Of a stretch of 64,000 nucleotides of DNA, positions 44,901 through 52,864 are shown piece after piece. Each line of letters starts with the position of its first letter. The first letter of the stretch is position 1. A program made the position numbers and the translations under genes. The stretch covers positions 310,001 to 374,000 of the forward strand of contig NZ_JABAFQ010000001.1 in assembly GCF_012843705.1 (NCBI RefSeq), written 5' to 3'. This DNA comes from Fusobacterium sp. FSA-380-WT-3A. Its GTDB lineage: Bacteria > Fusobacteriota > Fusobacteriia > Fusobacteriales > Fusobacteriaceae. The notes under the pieces were generated by a model that searched no databases, was not told where the DNA came from, and was given only the letters and a program-made list of their open reading frames with translations.

Positions 44901-44929
44901 ATTCTATCACTATGATATTTCATTGTCAA
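44901..44929 (-). promoter_or_regulatory. Promoter of the Trp-leader/NSS transcript
   Basis: Minus strand TTGACA (44924-44929), 17 bases, TAGAAT (44901-44906). It puts the transcript start near 44894, about 30 bases before the leader peptide. Confidence 0.85.
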
Positions 44930-44940
44930 GTTTTTTTTGT

Positions 44941-46152
44941 TTAATTTAATAATTTTTTTTGTCCTAATCTAATTCCAATAACTCCAATAGGAACAGAAAC
45001 TATTATAGACAAAACTCCAATAGCAAGTAATATTTCTCCATGTGGTACTCCCATCATCAATGGAATTCCTGATATAGCTGCTTGTACTGTAGCCTTTGGA
45101 ATATAGGCAAGTCCACAAAAAAGTTTTTCATTATTAGTTAAATCAGAACCAAATAAGGCTACACGAACTCCTATCATTCTCCCAATAAGTCCTATTATAA
45201 TTATTATAACTCCTACAATACTAGAAGCAAATACAACTTTAATATTTACAGCTGCTCCTATTAAGACAAATAATAAAACTTCAGCAAATACCCAAATTTT
45301 ATTAAATTTTAATGAAAGTCTTTGGGCAAGTTCTGGATATTTTTCTAAAATTATAAATCCCATTGCCATTATTCCTAAAAGACTAGCCATTGGAAATAAA
45401 TTTAAAACTTCTATTTGATGAAAAACTATGGCAATCATTAAAAATAAAATTGCTTTTCTTGTATCTCTTATATGATAAGTTTTAAAAAGTTTAACAAGTA
45501 AGATTCCTACTCCAATTCCTAAAACTAATCCACTTATAATACTCATAGGAATTTTTAAAAGTTCTTTGTAAATATTTACACCTTTTCCTAAGGCTATTGA
45601 TAAAAATGATGAAAATAAAGTTATAGCAAATATATCATCTATTGAAGCTCCAGCCAAAATTATAGTTGGAATTTCTCTCTCTTTTCCTAAATTCTTTTCT
45701 TTTAAATTTAACATCTCTGGTACAACCACAGCTGGAGATACAGCTGCTATTATAAATCCTAAACATCCTGAAATAGCAAAAGAATATCCAAGTAAAATAT
45801 GAGTGATTAACATAATAGTAAATCCTTCAAAAAGACAAGGTAAAGCAGCCATTTTTATAGCTGTTTTTCCAATTTTCTTCAACACTTCCCTATCTATTCC
45901 AAGTCCTGCTCTGATTAAAATCACAATTAAAGCACAAAGTCTTAAGTCAGGAGAGATTTCTAATATTTTATCTGATATAAAAAATGACTCTAAAAATTTT
46001 AAATTTAAAGTATTTACAAAATAATCTCTAGAATATTCTCCTAATAAAATTCCTGTAAAAAGCATTCCTAAAAGTCCTGGAAGTCTTAATTTTTCAAAAA
46101 CTTTAGCTAAAGATATAGCTATTAAAATAAAAACTGCTAAACTAAATAACAT
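44941..46152 (-). CDS. CPA1-family cation:proton antiporter (fluoride-riboswitch controlled)
   Basis: A 403-residue inner-membrane antiporter with about twelve helices. The core ion-site helix is GASIDDIFAITLF (paired Asp-Asp near residue 168-169), with PAVVVPEML in the unwound helix and PKATVQAAISGIP near the C-terminus, all typical of NhaP-type CPA1 exchangers. There is no C-terminal RCK domain. It is preceded by a fluoride riboswitch; sodium/proton antiporters are known members of the fluoride-riboswitch regulon, where they are thought to help remove fluoride or its protons. It stands alone, with GGAGG before ATG. Confidence 0.88.
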   Translation of the reverse strand: MLFSLAVFILIAISLAKVFEKLRLPGLLGMLFTGILLGEYSRDYFVNTLNLKFLESFFISDKILEISPDLRLCALIVILIRAGLGIDREVLKKIGKTAIKMAALPCLFEGFTIMLITHILLGYSFAISGCLGFIIAAVSPAVVVPEMLNLKEKNLGKEREIPTIILAGASIDDIFAITLFSSFLSIALGKGVNIYKELLKIPMSIISGLVLGIGVGILLVKLFKTYHIRDTRKAILFLMIAIVFHQIEVLNLFPMASLLGIMAMGFIILEKYPELAQRLSLKFNKIWVFAEVLLFVLIGAAVNIKVVFASSIVGVIIIIIGLIGRMIGVRVALFGSDLTNNEKLFCGLAYIPKATVQAAISGIPLMMGVPHGEILLAIGVLSIIVSVPIGVIGIRLGQKKLLN

Positions 46153-46170
46153 ATTTCCTCCTTTAAAATA

Positions 46171-46262
46171 AAAAAACTTCTACAAATGAAAAAAACATTT
46201 GTAGAAGCTATCATCTTAGTTATAAGCATTTTACACAAAAGTGTTTGGAGAGCCTCATCTCC
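46171..46262 (-). ncRNA. Fluoride (crcB-motif) riboswitch with overlapping terminator
   Basis: Minus-strand aptamer: GGAGATGAGGCTCTCC (46262-46247), then AAAC, and later AGATGATAGCTTCTAC (46217-46202). This follows the Thermotoga petrophila aptamer closely (GAUGAGGC in the loop of the first hairpin, CCAAAC after it, and GAUG...CUCUAC at the 3' end); GAGGC of the loop pairs with GCUUC to give the pseudoknot. The terminator CTTCTACAAATG / CATTTGTAGAAG (46207-46196 with 46188-46177) and T6 uses the same CTTCTAC bases, so the two structures exclude each other and fluoride should switch the gene on. Confidence 0.9.
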
Positions 46263-46284
46263 AATTATTAATTTTTACAGGATT

Positions 46285-46313
46285 ATTATATCTTATTTTT
46301 TTTAAACTTACAA
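46285..46313 (-). promoter_or_regulatory. Promoter of the fluoride riboswitch transcript
   Basis: Minus strand TTGTAA (46308-46313), 17 bases, TATAAT (46285-46290), about 20 bases before the aptamer. Confidence 0.75.
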
Positions 46314-46380
46314 GTAAAAATTTTTTATAAAAATAAAATCATTGGAAATCAATAAGTTTGTTTAGTTTTAAAAAAATATA

Positions 46381-46409
46381 TTGACAAAAAATAAAACTTT
46401 TGATAAAAT
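46381..46409 (+). promoter_or_regulatory. Promoter of tRNA-Gly
   Basis: TTGACA (46381-46386), 17 bases, TAAAAT (46404-46409), ten bases before the mature tRNA. Confidence 0.85.
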
Positions 46410-46418
46410 TATTTTGTT

Positions 46419-46494
<76 letters not shown>

Positions 46495-46524
46495 TTTTTT
46501 ATAATTAATATTCACAATCATCTC

Positions 46525-46551
46525 AAAAGAACTAAATATTTTAGTTCTTTT
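46525..46551 (+). terminator. Intrinsic terminator of tRNA-Gly
   Basis: AAAAGAACTAAA (46525-46536) pairs with TTTAGTTCTTTT (46540-46551), three-base loop and T tract. Confidence 0.92.
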
Positions 46552-46574
46552 TTTATTTTTTGAAAAAATATAAA

Positions 46575-46616
46575 AAACTACACTTCCATTTTTAATTAAA
46601 ATTGAAAGTGTAGTTT
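46575..46616 (-). terminator. Intrinsic terminator of the AGCS transporter gene
   Basis: AAACTACACTT (46575-46585) pairs with AAGTGTAGTTT (46606-46616), with TTTTTTATATTTTTT after it on the minus strand. Confidence 0.85.
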
Positions 46617-46639
46617 CATACATTCATTATAATAAACTT

Positions 46640-48025
46640 CTATTTATTTTTTATTTTTTGATTTTCTTCTTTTAGAATTATCTCATATTTTTTTAATTCT
46701 GATATAGCTTCTTTTGCTATTGGTGTTAAACAAATAATATTTATAACTGTCATTATTCCTAAACCAAAATCTGCTAATGACCATACAAAGAAGTTTTGTT
46801 TTATTCCACCAATATAAACCATTAAAATAATAAGAATTTGATATACAATATTTATTCCTGTTTTTTCTGTCAAATAGTTAAGAGCATTTCTTCCATAGAA
46901 GGTTACAGCAAGAATTGTACTTAGTGAGAAAAAGAAAATAACAACAACAGTAAATGGAAGTCCAACTATTCCTATATGACTTTTTATAGCTTCTTGGAAT
47001 AAAGCCATTCCACTTAATTCTTTTCCATTCAATACCATTCCTTGAACTCCAACTACATTTTTAGCCCCAGCTAAAAGAACTACAAAGGCTGTAGCACTAC
47101 ATACTAATAAAGTATCAACAAAAACTCCTAAAGCTTGAACCATTCCTTGTTTTGCTGGTTGGTCTATATCAACTACAGCTGCTGCATAGTTAGAATCTCC
47201 GCTTCCTGCTTCATTAGAGAATAATCCTCTTCTAACTCCTTGCATTATTACAATTCCTATAGCTCCACCAGCTACCTCTTTTGTTCCAAAAGCTTTTGAG
47301 AATATGTCTACTATCATCATTGGAATTGAAGATATATTTGTAAGAATTATATAAAGTACAACTCCTAAATATAATCCAGCCATTACAGGAACTATTTTAT
47401 TAAGTGATGCTATAATCACATCTTTTTTTCCTCTTCCAAATATAATAGCTGCCACTATTATTGTTAAAGCTATCGAAACCCAACTTTGTTTTATATTATA
47501 AGCACTAGCCACAGATTCTGTTATAGAGTTTGACATAACTTGAGTAACTCCAATATAACAAATTATAGAAGCTATTGCATATAATCCTCCAAGCCAACCA
47601 AGTTTTAATCTTTGTTTTATAATCCATGGTGTTCCACCAATATAATTTCCATCTTTATTTTTCTCTCTATAAATAACTGATAATGTTGATTCAATAAAAG
47701 ATGTTGCTGCTCCAAATAAAGCTACTAACCACATCCAAAATAATGAACCAGGTCCTCCTACTGTTATTGCAGCCACTACTCCAGCTATATTTCCAGCTCC
47801 TACTCTACAAGCTGTTCCTAAAAAAAATGTTTCAATAGAACTTATTCCATCTTCTCTTTTCTCTTCATTTGTAAACACTGATAATATAGGTTTAAGTAAT
47901 CTAAATTGCATAAATTTTGTTCCTAATGTAGCTAACATTGCTGCACCTATTAATAATACAACTAAGATGTTTTTCCCCCATAACAGGTTATTAACTCCTT
48001 CAACTAAGTTTTTAAAAATTTCCAT
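46640..48025 (-). CDS. Alanine/glycine:cation symporter (AGCS family)
   Basis: A 461-residue sodium-coupled amino-acid symporter (AlsT/GlnT type) with about eleven helices. Family blocks seen are TFFLGTACRVGAGNIAGVVAAITVGGPG (as GTACRVGAGNIAG and AITVGGPGSLFWMW), GGTPWIIKQRL, GVRRGLFSNEAGSGDSNYAAA (as RRGLFSNEAGSG) and the C-terminal cytosolic tail rich in Lys and Glu. Ala, Gly or Gln is the expected substrate. The upstream 296-base gap contains two CGAACAAA boxes that may control it. Confidence 0.93.
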   Translation of the reverse strand: MEIFKNLVEGVNNLLWGKNILVVLLIGAAMLATLGTKFMQFRLLKPILSVFTNEEKREDGISSIETFFLGTACRVGAGNIAGVVAAITVGGPGSLFWMWLVALFGAATSFIESTLSVIYREKNKDGNYIGGTPWIIKQRLKLGWLGGLYAIASIICYIGVTQVMSNSITESVASAYNIKQSWVSIALTIIVAAIIFGRGKKDVIIASLNKIVPVMAGLYLGVVLYIILTNISSIPMMIVDIFSKAFGTKEVAGGAIGIVIMQGVRRGLFSNEAGSGDSNYAAAVVDIDQPAKQGMVQALGVFVDTLLVCSATAFVVLLAGAKNVVGVQGMVLNGKELSGMALFQEAIKSHIGIVGLPFTVVVIFFFSLSTILAVTFYGRNALNYLTEKTGINIVYQILIILMVYIGGIKQNFFVWSLADFGLGIMTVINIICLTPIAKEAISELKKYEIILKEENQKIKNK

Positions 48026-48099
48026 ATAAATCCCTGCCTTTTATAATATTTTACTATATAAGTATATCATCATTAAAATTAAAAAAAAAGATAACAATA

Positions 48100-48200
48100 T
48101 TTTTTATTTTTTGTTCGGTTAACAATAATTTTTTTATTTAATTTCAATATTTTTTATTTTTTTTATTCTATTATTTGTTCGTTTTGATTTTTCTTTTTCT
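48100..48200 (-). promoter_or_regulatory. Repeated CGAACAAA boxes upstream of the AGCS gene
   Basis: On the minus strand AACGAACAAATAATA and AACCGAACAAAAAATA occur with the TTGTTCG cores at 48175-48181 and 48111-48117, 64 bases (about six helical turns) apart; each is followed by ATAAAAAATATTG. The nearer box also forms TTGTT-N5-AACAA. They suggest a regulator site. The rest of 48026-48280 is AT-rich with no ORF. Confidence 0.4.
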
Positions 48201-48287
48201 AAATAAAAATAAATATTAATACAATTTTTTCTACATAATATATCAAATAAAAAATATTTTTTATAGAAATAAATTTTATATAAAAAA

Positions 48288-48315
48288 AGAAGATATTAAT
48301 TTATTAATATCTCCT
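48288..48315 (-). terminator. Intrinsic terminator after the SDR gene
   Basis: AGATATTAAT (48291-48300) pairs with ATTAATATCT (48303-48312), extended by three pairs, then T7 on the minus strand. It ends the long selenium-LDT-SDR unit. Confidence 0.85.
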
Positions 48316-48321
48316 CTAATT

Positions 48322-49083
48322 TTATTTTAGCTTTTTTAATTGTATTTTTTTCAAAAATTTTAATTCTAATTTTCTAGGGATAACTTTTCCTATGAATACC
48401 AAAATTTTATTGAAAAATCCTGGTATTGAAATTTCTTTTTCATTAAAAAAATCTTGTACTATAATTTTAGCAACTTTTTTCGCTTCCATAGTATAAAAAC
48501 TTTTTTCTTTTTCCATTCCCACAAATTCTGTTTTAGTTGGTCCTGGATAAACTCCCATAACTTTAAAATTTTTATCTCTTAACTCTTCTGTAATACCATT
48601 TGTAAAAGATGAAACAAAAGCTTTTGTTCCATAATACACTGCAAAATATGGTCCTCCACTTTGAAAGGCTGCTGTTGATGAAATATTAATTATTCCTCTA
48701 ATTTTCTCAATATTTTCTTCTAAAGATTTATTTATAAATTTATAAGTTATATGCATAAGAGATTTGATATTTAAATCTATCATTTTTTCATTACTTTTAT
48801 AATCTATATTATAAAACTCTCCCAAAAATCCAATACCTGCATTATTTATCAATATATCTATAGATATACTATTTTCATCTAAAACTTTAAAAATTTTTTC
48901 AATATTTTCTTCTAAAGTAATATCATAATTTAGAGGAATAAAGTTCTCACCATATTTAGTTTTTAATTCTAAAAGTTTTTCTTCTGTTCTTCCAATTCCA
49001 AATACTTTATGATTTCTTTTTACAAATTCAGATACTAATTGATATCCTATTCCCTTAGTAACTCCTGTAATTAAAATATTCAT
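48322..49083 (-). CDS. Short-chain dehydrogenase/reductase
   Basis: A 253-residue classical SDR. The cofactor loop is TGVTKGIGYQL at the N-terminus; NNAGIGFLGEF is the structural motif; the catalytic Ser lies in INISSTAAF and the Tyr-x3-Lys in YYGTKAFVSS. The GRTEEK pattern after the second strand favours NADP(H). The C-terminus (GKVIPRKLELKFLKKIQ) is basic and might touch the membrane, like the YqjQ/DltE group. Substrate unknown. It is the last gene of the minus-strand series, ten bases after the L,D-transpeptidase. Confidence 0.85.
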   Translation of the reverse strand: MNILITGVTKGIGYQLVSEFVKRNHKVFGIGRTEEKLLELKTKYGENFIPLNYDITLEENIEKIFKVLDENSISIDILINNAGIGFLGEFYNIDYKSNEKMIDLNIKSLMHITYKFINKSLEENIEKIRGIINISSTAAFQSGGPYFAVYYGTKAFVSSFTNGITEELRDKNFKVMGVYPGPTKTEFVGMEKEKSFYTMEAKKVAKIIVQDFFNEKEISIPGFFNKILVFIGKVIPRKLELKFLKKIQLKKLK

Positions 49084-49093
49084 AATATACCTC

Positions 49094-50257
49094 TTAGAAA
49101 ATTATAAACATAACATTTTCTTGTGGCCTTTGATAATTAGAATTTTGATTTCTCTCATCTCCTAATATCCAATCAAATAAAAATTTTGCATGAGAAACTG
49201 TATTTCTTATACATTTTCTAGTTCCTTTAAAGGTTCCAAGTCCATCTTCTTTTTGTTTTAAGAAAAAATCTTCATTGTCTACTTCTACATGGTCAACAGG
49301 TGTTCCATGTAAATATCCACCACCACTAAATCTTATAGCATATCTTGCTATTCCCATATCATCTCCATAAATATCTCTATATCCCATTTCATATTTAAGT
49401 AATGGAACTATAAAAGACCCTCTAGGAGTTTCAAATCCTAACTGACTTTCTATACCTGTTTTTGCATAGATATATGAAATTAAAGTCCACTCTCCATTAA
49501 TTTTTTCAAAAGCTGCTAAGTTTTGATTTTCTATATCTACAACAATGGCTTTTTCAAATCCCTCTTCTATTTTGGGATTGTATGAAAGATATCTTTTGTC
49601 AATAACCAATGGAGATTCTGGAATTCCTTCCACTTTTACTTTAGCTTTGTTGCCTTTAATTTCTAATACACTTAATACTGACCTATCTGGAATATGTAAT
49701 TCAATATTTTCTTTTTCATAAACACCAACTATATTTTGGTCTATTGAAATTCCATATTTATCCTTTGTTCTTCTCATATCTTTATTATATGGATTAGGTA
49801 AATATGAATTTGTAGAAGCAAGTTTTATATTATTTTGATTATTTTCATCTATAAATTTCTCTACATCTTTTATTCTCTCTACCATTTTTTCAAATCTAAA
49901 TGTTTTTACGTCAGCACTTTTTTCAAAAACATAACCAATTCCCTTTGAAGTTTTTACCTTATACCAATGAGTTTCTCCAACTTTAACTTTTTCTAAAAGT
50001 CTATATTTAGTATTAAAAGGAGCATTGTATATAAGCTCTGCTTTGGGGTTTGGTTCTTTTCTAATAGCAGCATGCAAAGTTTTTATAAAAACATAATCTA
50101 ATAATTCTGGTAAATCATCCTCTTTATATTTTATATCTACTTTTATATCATTGTGGATTAAGTTATCGTACCTATTTTCTACAACTATATTTGATTTTTT
50201 TCCAAATAAAAAAGTACTAAATAAAATAAATATAATTCCAATTATTCTTTTTTTCAC
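49094..50257 (-). CDS. SH3-domain L,D-transpeptidase (YkuD family)
   Basis: A 387-residue exported protein: signal peptide KKRIIGIIFILFSTFLFG, an SH3b-like domain (about 55-125: LHAAIRKEPNPKAELIYNAP, then HWYKVKTSKGIGYVF), and a C-terminal YkuD catalytic domain with YLHGTPVD and the cysteine motif TRKCIRNT. The usual motif is S-H-G-C-x-R; here it reads T-R-K-C-I-R, still with Cys and Arg. It forms 3-3 cross-links or attaches lipoproteins to peptidoglycan. It follows the selenium genes by ten bases; no functional link is evident. Confidence 0.82.
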   Translation of the reverse strand: MKKRIIGIIFILFSTFLFGKKSNIVVENRYDNLIHNDIKVDIKYKEDDLPELLDYVFIKTLHAAIRKEPNPKAELIYNAPFNTKYRLLEKVKVGETHWYKVKTSKGIGYVFEKSADVKTFRFEKMVERIKDVEKFIDENNQNNIKLASTNSYLPNPYNKDMRRTKDKYGISIDQNIVGVYEKENIELHIPDRSVLSVLEIKGNKAKVKVEGIPESPLVIDKRYLSYNPKIEEGFEKAIVVDIENQNLAAFEKINGEWTLISYIYAKTGIESQLGFETPRGSFIVPLLKYEMGYRDIYGDDMGIARYAIRFSGGGYLHGTPVDHVEVDNEDFFLKQKEDGLGTFKGTRKCIRNTVSHAKFLFDWILGDERNQNSNYQRPQENVMFIIF

Positions 50258-50267
50258 AAAACTCCCC

Positions 50268-50531
50268 CTATAAATTAATTATATTTTTTTTAAACCCTTT
50301 TTTTTCTACTAAAGAAATTTTTACCTCTAAATTTTCTTTCTCAATTATTTCCTTAACTTTCTCTAAATAGTTTTCATCTAATTTTATAGCTAATCCACAA
50401 TTTGCAGAAATCTCTGTAGGTAAAGGTATTATTCTACACTCTATATTTTCACCTTGTAAAGTTTTTTCTACTTTTATTACTAAATGTGTTGATTCAGCTG
50501 ATACAACTAAAAATCTTTCTTCTAAAACCAT
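50268..50531 (-). CDS. DUF3343 protein, putative Se/S carrier
   Basis: An 87-residue protein with the DUF3343 pattern: RFLVVSAESTHLVIKVEKTL, then RIIPLPTEISANCGLAIKL. The single conserved Cys in ANCGLAI is the proposed carrier site. Members are found beside yedF, selD and other selenium genes, as here, and are annotated as putative selenium or sulfur carriers; no activity is proven as far as I know. Ten bases separate it from yedF. Confidence 0.82.
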   Translation of the reverse strand: MVLEERFLVVSAESTHLVIKVEKTLQGENIECRIIPLPTEISANCGLAIKLDENYLEKVKEIIEKENLEVKISLVEKKGFKKNIINL

Positions 50532-50541
50532 ATTATCTCCA

Positions 50542-51120
50542 CTAAACTCTTATTATTTTTGTAGCTTTAAATTGTCTATCTATAATAGTATACATATTAG
50601 TCAAACTTCCAACTTGTAATTTATCTTGTAATCCATAATAGTTTACACAAGTTCCACAAGCAATCACTTCAACACCCATATTTTCTAATTTTTTTAAATC
50701 TTCTATAGTATTTTTATTAACAGTTGCAAGGTATACACCCTTATTATAAAGAATAACAGTTTTTGGTAAAACTTCCATTTCTGTTAAAGAGTATACAAAA
50801 CCTTTCACTAAAATTTCTCCTAATTCCTTATCTCCTTTTCCCATTTCATCAGAGTCTATTATAACAACAATATTTTCCTCTTTTATTTTTTCTTGCTTTT
50901 CTTCTACTTTTATTTTTGTAATCACAACTTTATAATTTTCATCAACTTTTTCAGATTTATAAGCAAATCCTAACTCTTTTCCTAATTTTTCTAAATTTTC
51001 CTTAGCAGTTTCATTATCTACTAATATTTCTACTTCTCCCTCTTCTATCTCATTTAAAGCTTTTTTAGTCATTATAACAGGTATAGGGCAAAGAAATCCC
51101 ACAGCATTTACTTTTACCAT
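50542..51120 (-). CDS. yedF: Selenium metabolism protein YedF (TusA-DsrE fusion)
   Basis: A 192-residue two-domain protein. Residues 1-70 are TusA/SirA-like with the CPxP motif in VGFLCPIPVIMTKKAL; the second half (about 80-192) is DsrE-like, with VVIIDSDEMGKGDKELGE and the cysteine pair ACGTCVNYYGLQDKL. This fusion is a marker of selenium users and is thought to handle selenide or persulfide. It begins two bases after selB and is followed by DUF3343. Confidence 0.9.
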   Translation of the reverse strand: MVKVNAVGFLCPIPVIMTKKALNEIEEGEVEILVDNETAKENLEKLGKELGFAYKSEKVDENYKVVITKIKVEEKQEKIKEENIVVIIDSDEMGKGDKELGEILVKGFVYSLTEMEVLPKTVILYNKGVYLATVNKNTIEDLKKLENMGVEVIACGTCVNYYGLQDKLQVGSLTNMYTIIDRQFKATKIIRV

Positions 51121-51121
51121 T

Positions 51122-52864
51122 TCATTCTCCTTTTATGTATCTTATATTTTTTCTATTTACCAAAAAATTTATTTTTTCTAGTTTATTTATAAGAAGAATT
51201 GCAATATCTCTATTTGTATTTATTAATTGTCTAAATTCTCCTAGAGTTATTCCTTTTTCCTTATTTTCTTCACTTTCAAAATACTCTTTTAATAGTTTCA
51301 TACTTTCTTTGAAATATCCAGAAAGAATAAATCTATTCTCACCTAAATATTCTAACATATTTTCCTCTACCATATATTTATGAATGGATTTTATGTTATT
51401 TAATTGATAACCTTTTTTTATTAAACTTTCCTCTATTATCTCATATTTATATGGTAAAAATCTAGCATTTTTATATATACTAAAAATTTCTTCTTTTATT
51501 TTTTTGTCATCTTTAGTAAGTTTTATTTTAAAATCTATAAGAGAGATTTTTCCTTGAATTACTTTTATTTTTTCTAATAATGTAAGTTCATCTATAATTT
51601 CTTGTATGTTTTCTATTTTATTAGAAAAAAACTTTTTTAATTCCTTTGTATCAATCCCTTTTTCTAAATAATTTTTTTTATGATAATCTAATAAAAAATT
51701 TAAAATTTTATCTATATTTATCTCTTTATTTTTATTTTCAAGACCTAATAAAGTATTTTTTAACTCCTCAATATATTCGCCGTATTCTATAGTTTTTTTT
51801 CTTACTTTTTTTCCAAAAACTTTTAAAATTTTTATTCCACCTAAAGTTACAAGTGGAGAATAGTTTCTCATTATTCCTAATTGATTTTGGAAAAAATAAT
51901 TTTCTTTTTCTAAAATTATTTCACATAAAAAATTATTTTTAGATAATTCTTCCAATACTCTTATTTTTCCTATAATTTCAGAAGTTCCAACATAAATTCT
52001 TATTTTTTGATTAGGTTTTATTTTATTTCCCTCAATTAAAGAAAGATACACATTTATAATTTCAGTAGATTTTAAATTATTTTCACTATATAAAAAATCT
52101 CCCCGTCTAATATCCTTATAATCAATCCCCGAAATATTTAATGCACATCTATTATTTTTTTCAATATATTCTAATCTTTCTCCATGTTGCTCTATATTCT
52201 TTATTTTTATTTTAGTCTTTTGAGGATAAATATATAAAAATTCATCTTTATTTATTTTCCCCTCTCCTATACTTCCTGTAACAACAGTTCCAAAACCTTT
52301 AGGAGAAAAACTTCTATCAATATACATCAAAAAATTTTTATCTAAATTTTTATTTTTTATTTTTTCTACATCAAAAAATATCTTTTCTTTTAATTTTTCA
52401 AAAGATTTTATATCATCTATAGAAGTTTCTAATATAGGTAAATTATCCATAAAAGAATTTTTAAAAATTTCTCTTATACTTTTTTTTAACTCTTTTATTT
52501 TCTCTTCTGTTACTAAGTCTTTTTTTGTTAGAACTATAATTCCATTTTTAATTTCTAGAAATTTTAAAATATTAAAATGTTCCACAGTCTGAGGCATAAT
52601 CCCGTCATCACAAGCAATAACAAAGATTATATACTCGATACCACTTACTCCTGTAAGCATATTTTTTATAAATTTCTCATGTCCAGGAATATCTACTATT
52701 CCAATTTTTTTACCTTCTTTTTCTAAAAAAGAAAAACCAATATCTATTGTCATTCCCTTTTCTTTTTCCTCTGGTAATCTATCAGCATCTATTCCTGTCA
52801 AATATTTTATAAGTGTAGTTTTTCCATGGTCAATATGTCCAGCAGTTCCTATAATTACACTCAT
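51122..52864 (-). CDS. selB: Selenocysteine-specific elongation factor SelB
   Basis: A 580-residue translation GTPase that brings Sec-tRNA to UGA codons marked by a stem-loop. G1 is GTAGHIDHGKTTL at the N-terminus; DIPGHEKFIKNML (G3) and TKKDL (G4) follow; domains 2 and 3 are EF-Tu-like; the C-terminal half contains winged-helix units (about 380-580) that bind the SECIS RNA. Its stop codon shares one base position with the start of the next gene region, and its start overlaps the selA stop (52864), so the genes are tightly coupled. Confidence 0.95.
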   Translation of the reverse strand: MSVIIGTAGHIDHGKTTLIKYLTGIDADRLPEEKEKGMTIDIGFSFLEKEGKKIGIVDIPGHEKFIKNMLTGVSGIEYIIFVIACDDGIMPQTVEHFNILKFLEIKNGIIVLTKKDLVTEEKIKELKKSIREIFKNSFMDNLPILETSIDDIKSFEKLKEKIFFDVEKIKNKNLDKNFLMYIDRSFSPKGFGTVVTGSIGEGKINKDEFLYIYPQKTKIKIKNIEQHGERLEYIEKNNRCALNISGIDYKDIRRGDFLYSENNLKSTEIINVYLSLIEGNKIKPNQKIRIYVGTSEIIGKIRVLEELSKNNFLCEIILEKENYFFQNQLGIMRNYSPLVTLGGIKILKVFGKKVRKKTIEYGEYIEELKNTLLGLENKNKEINIDKILNFLLDYHKKNYLEKGIDTKELKKFFSNKIENIQEIIDELTLLEKIKVIQGKISLIDFKIKLTKDDKKIKEEIFSIYKNARFLPYKYEIIEESLIKKGYQLNNIKSIHKYMVEENMLEYLGENRFILSGYFKESMKLLKEYFESEENKEKGITLGEFRQLINTNRDIAILLINKLEKINFLVNRKNIRYIKGE

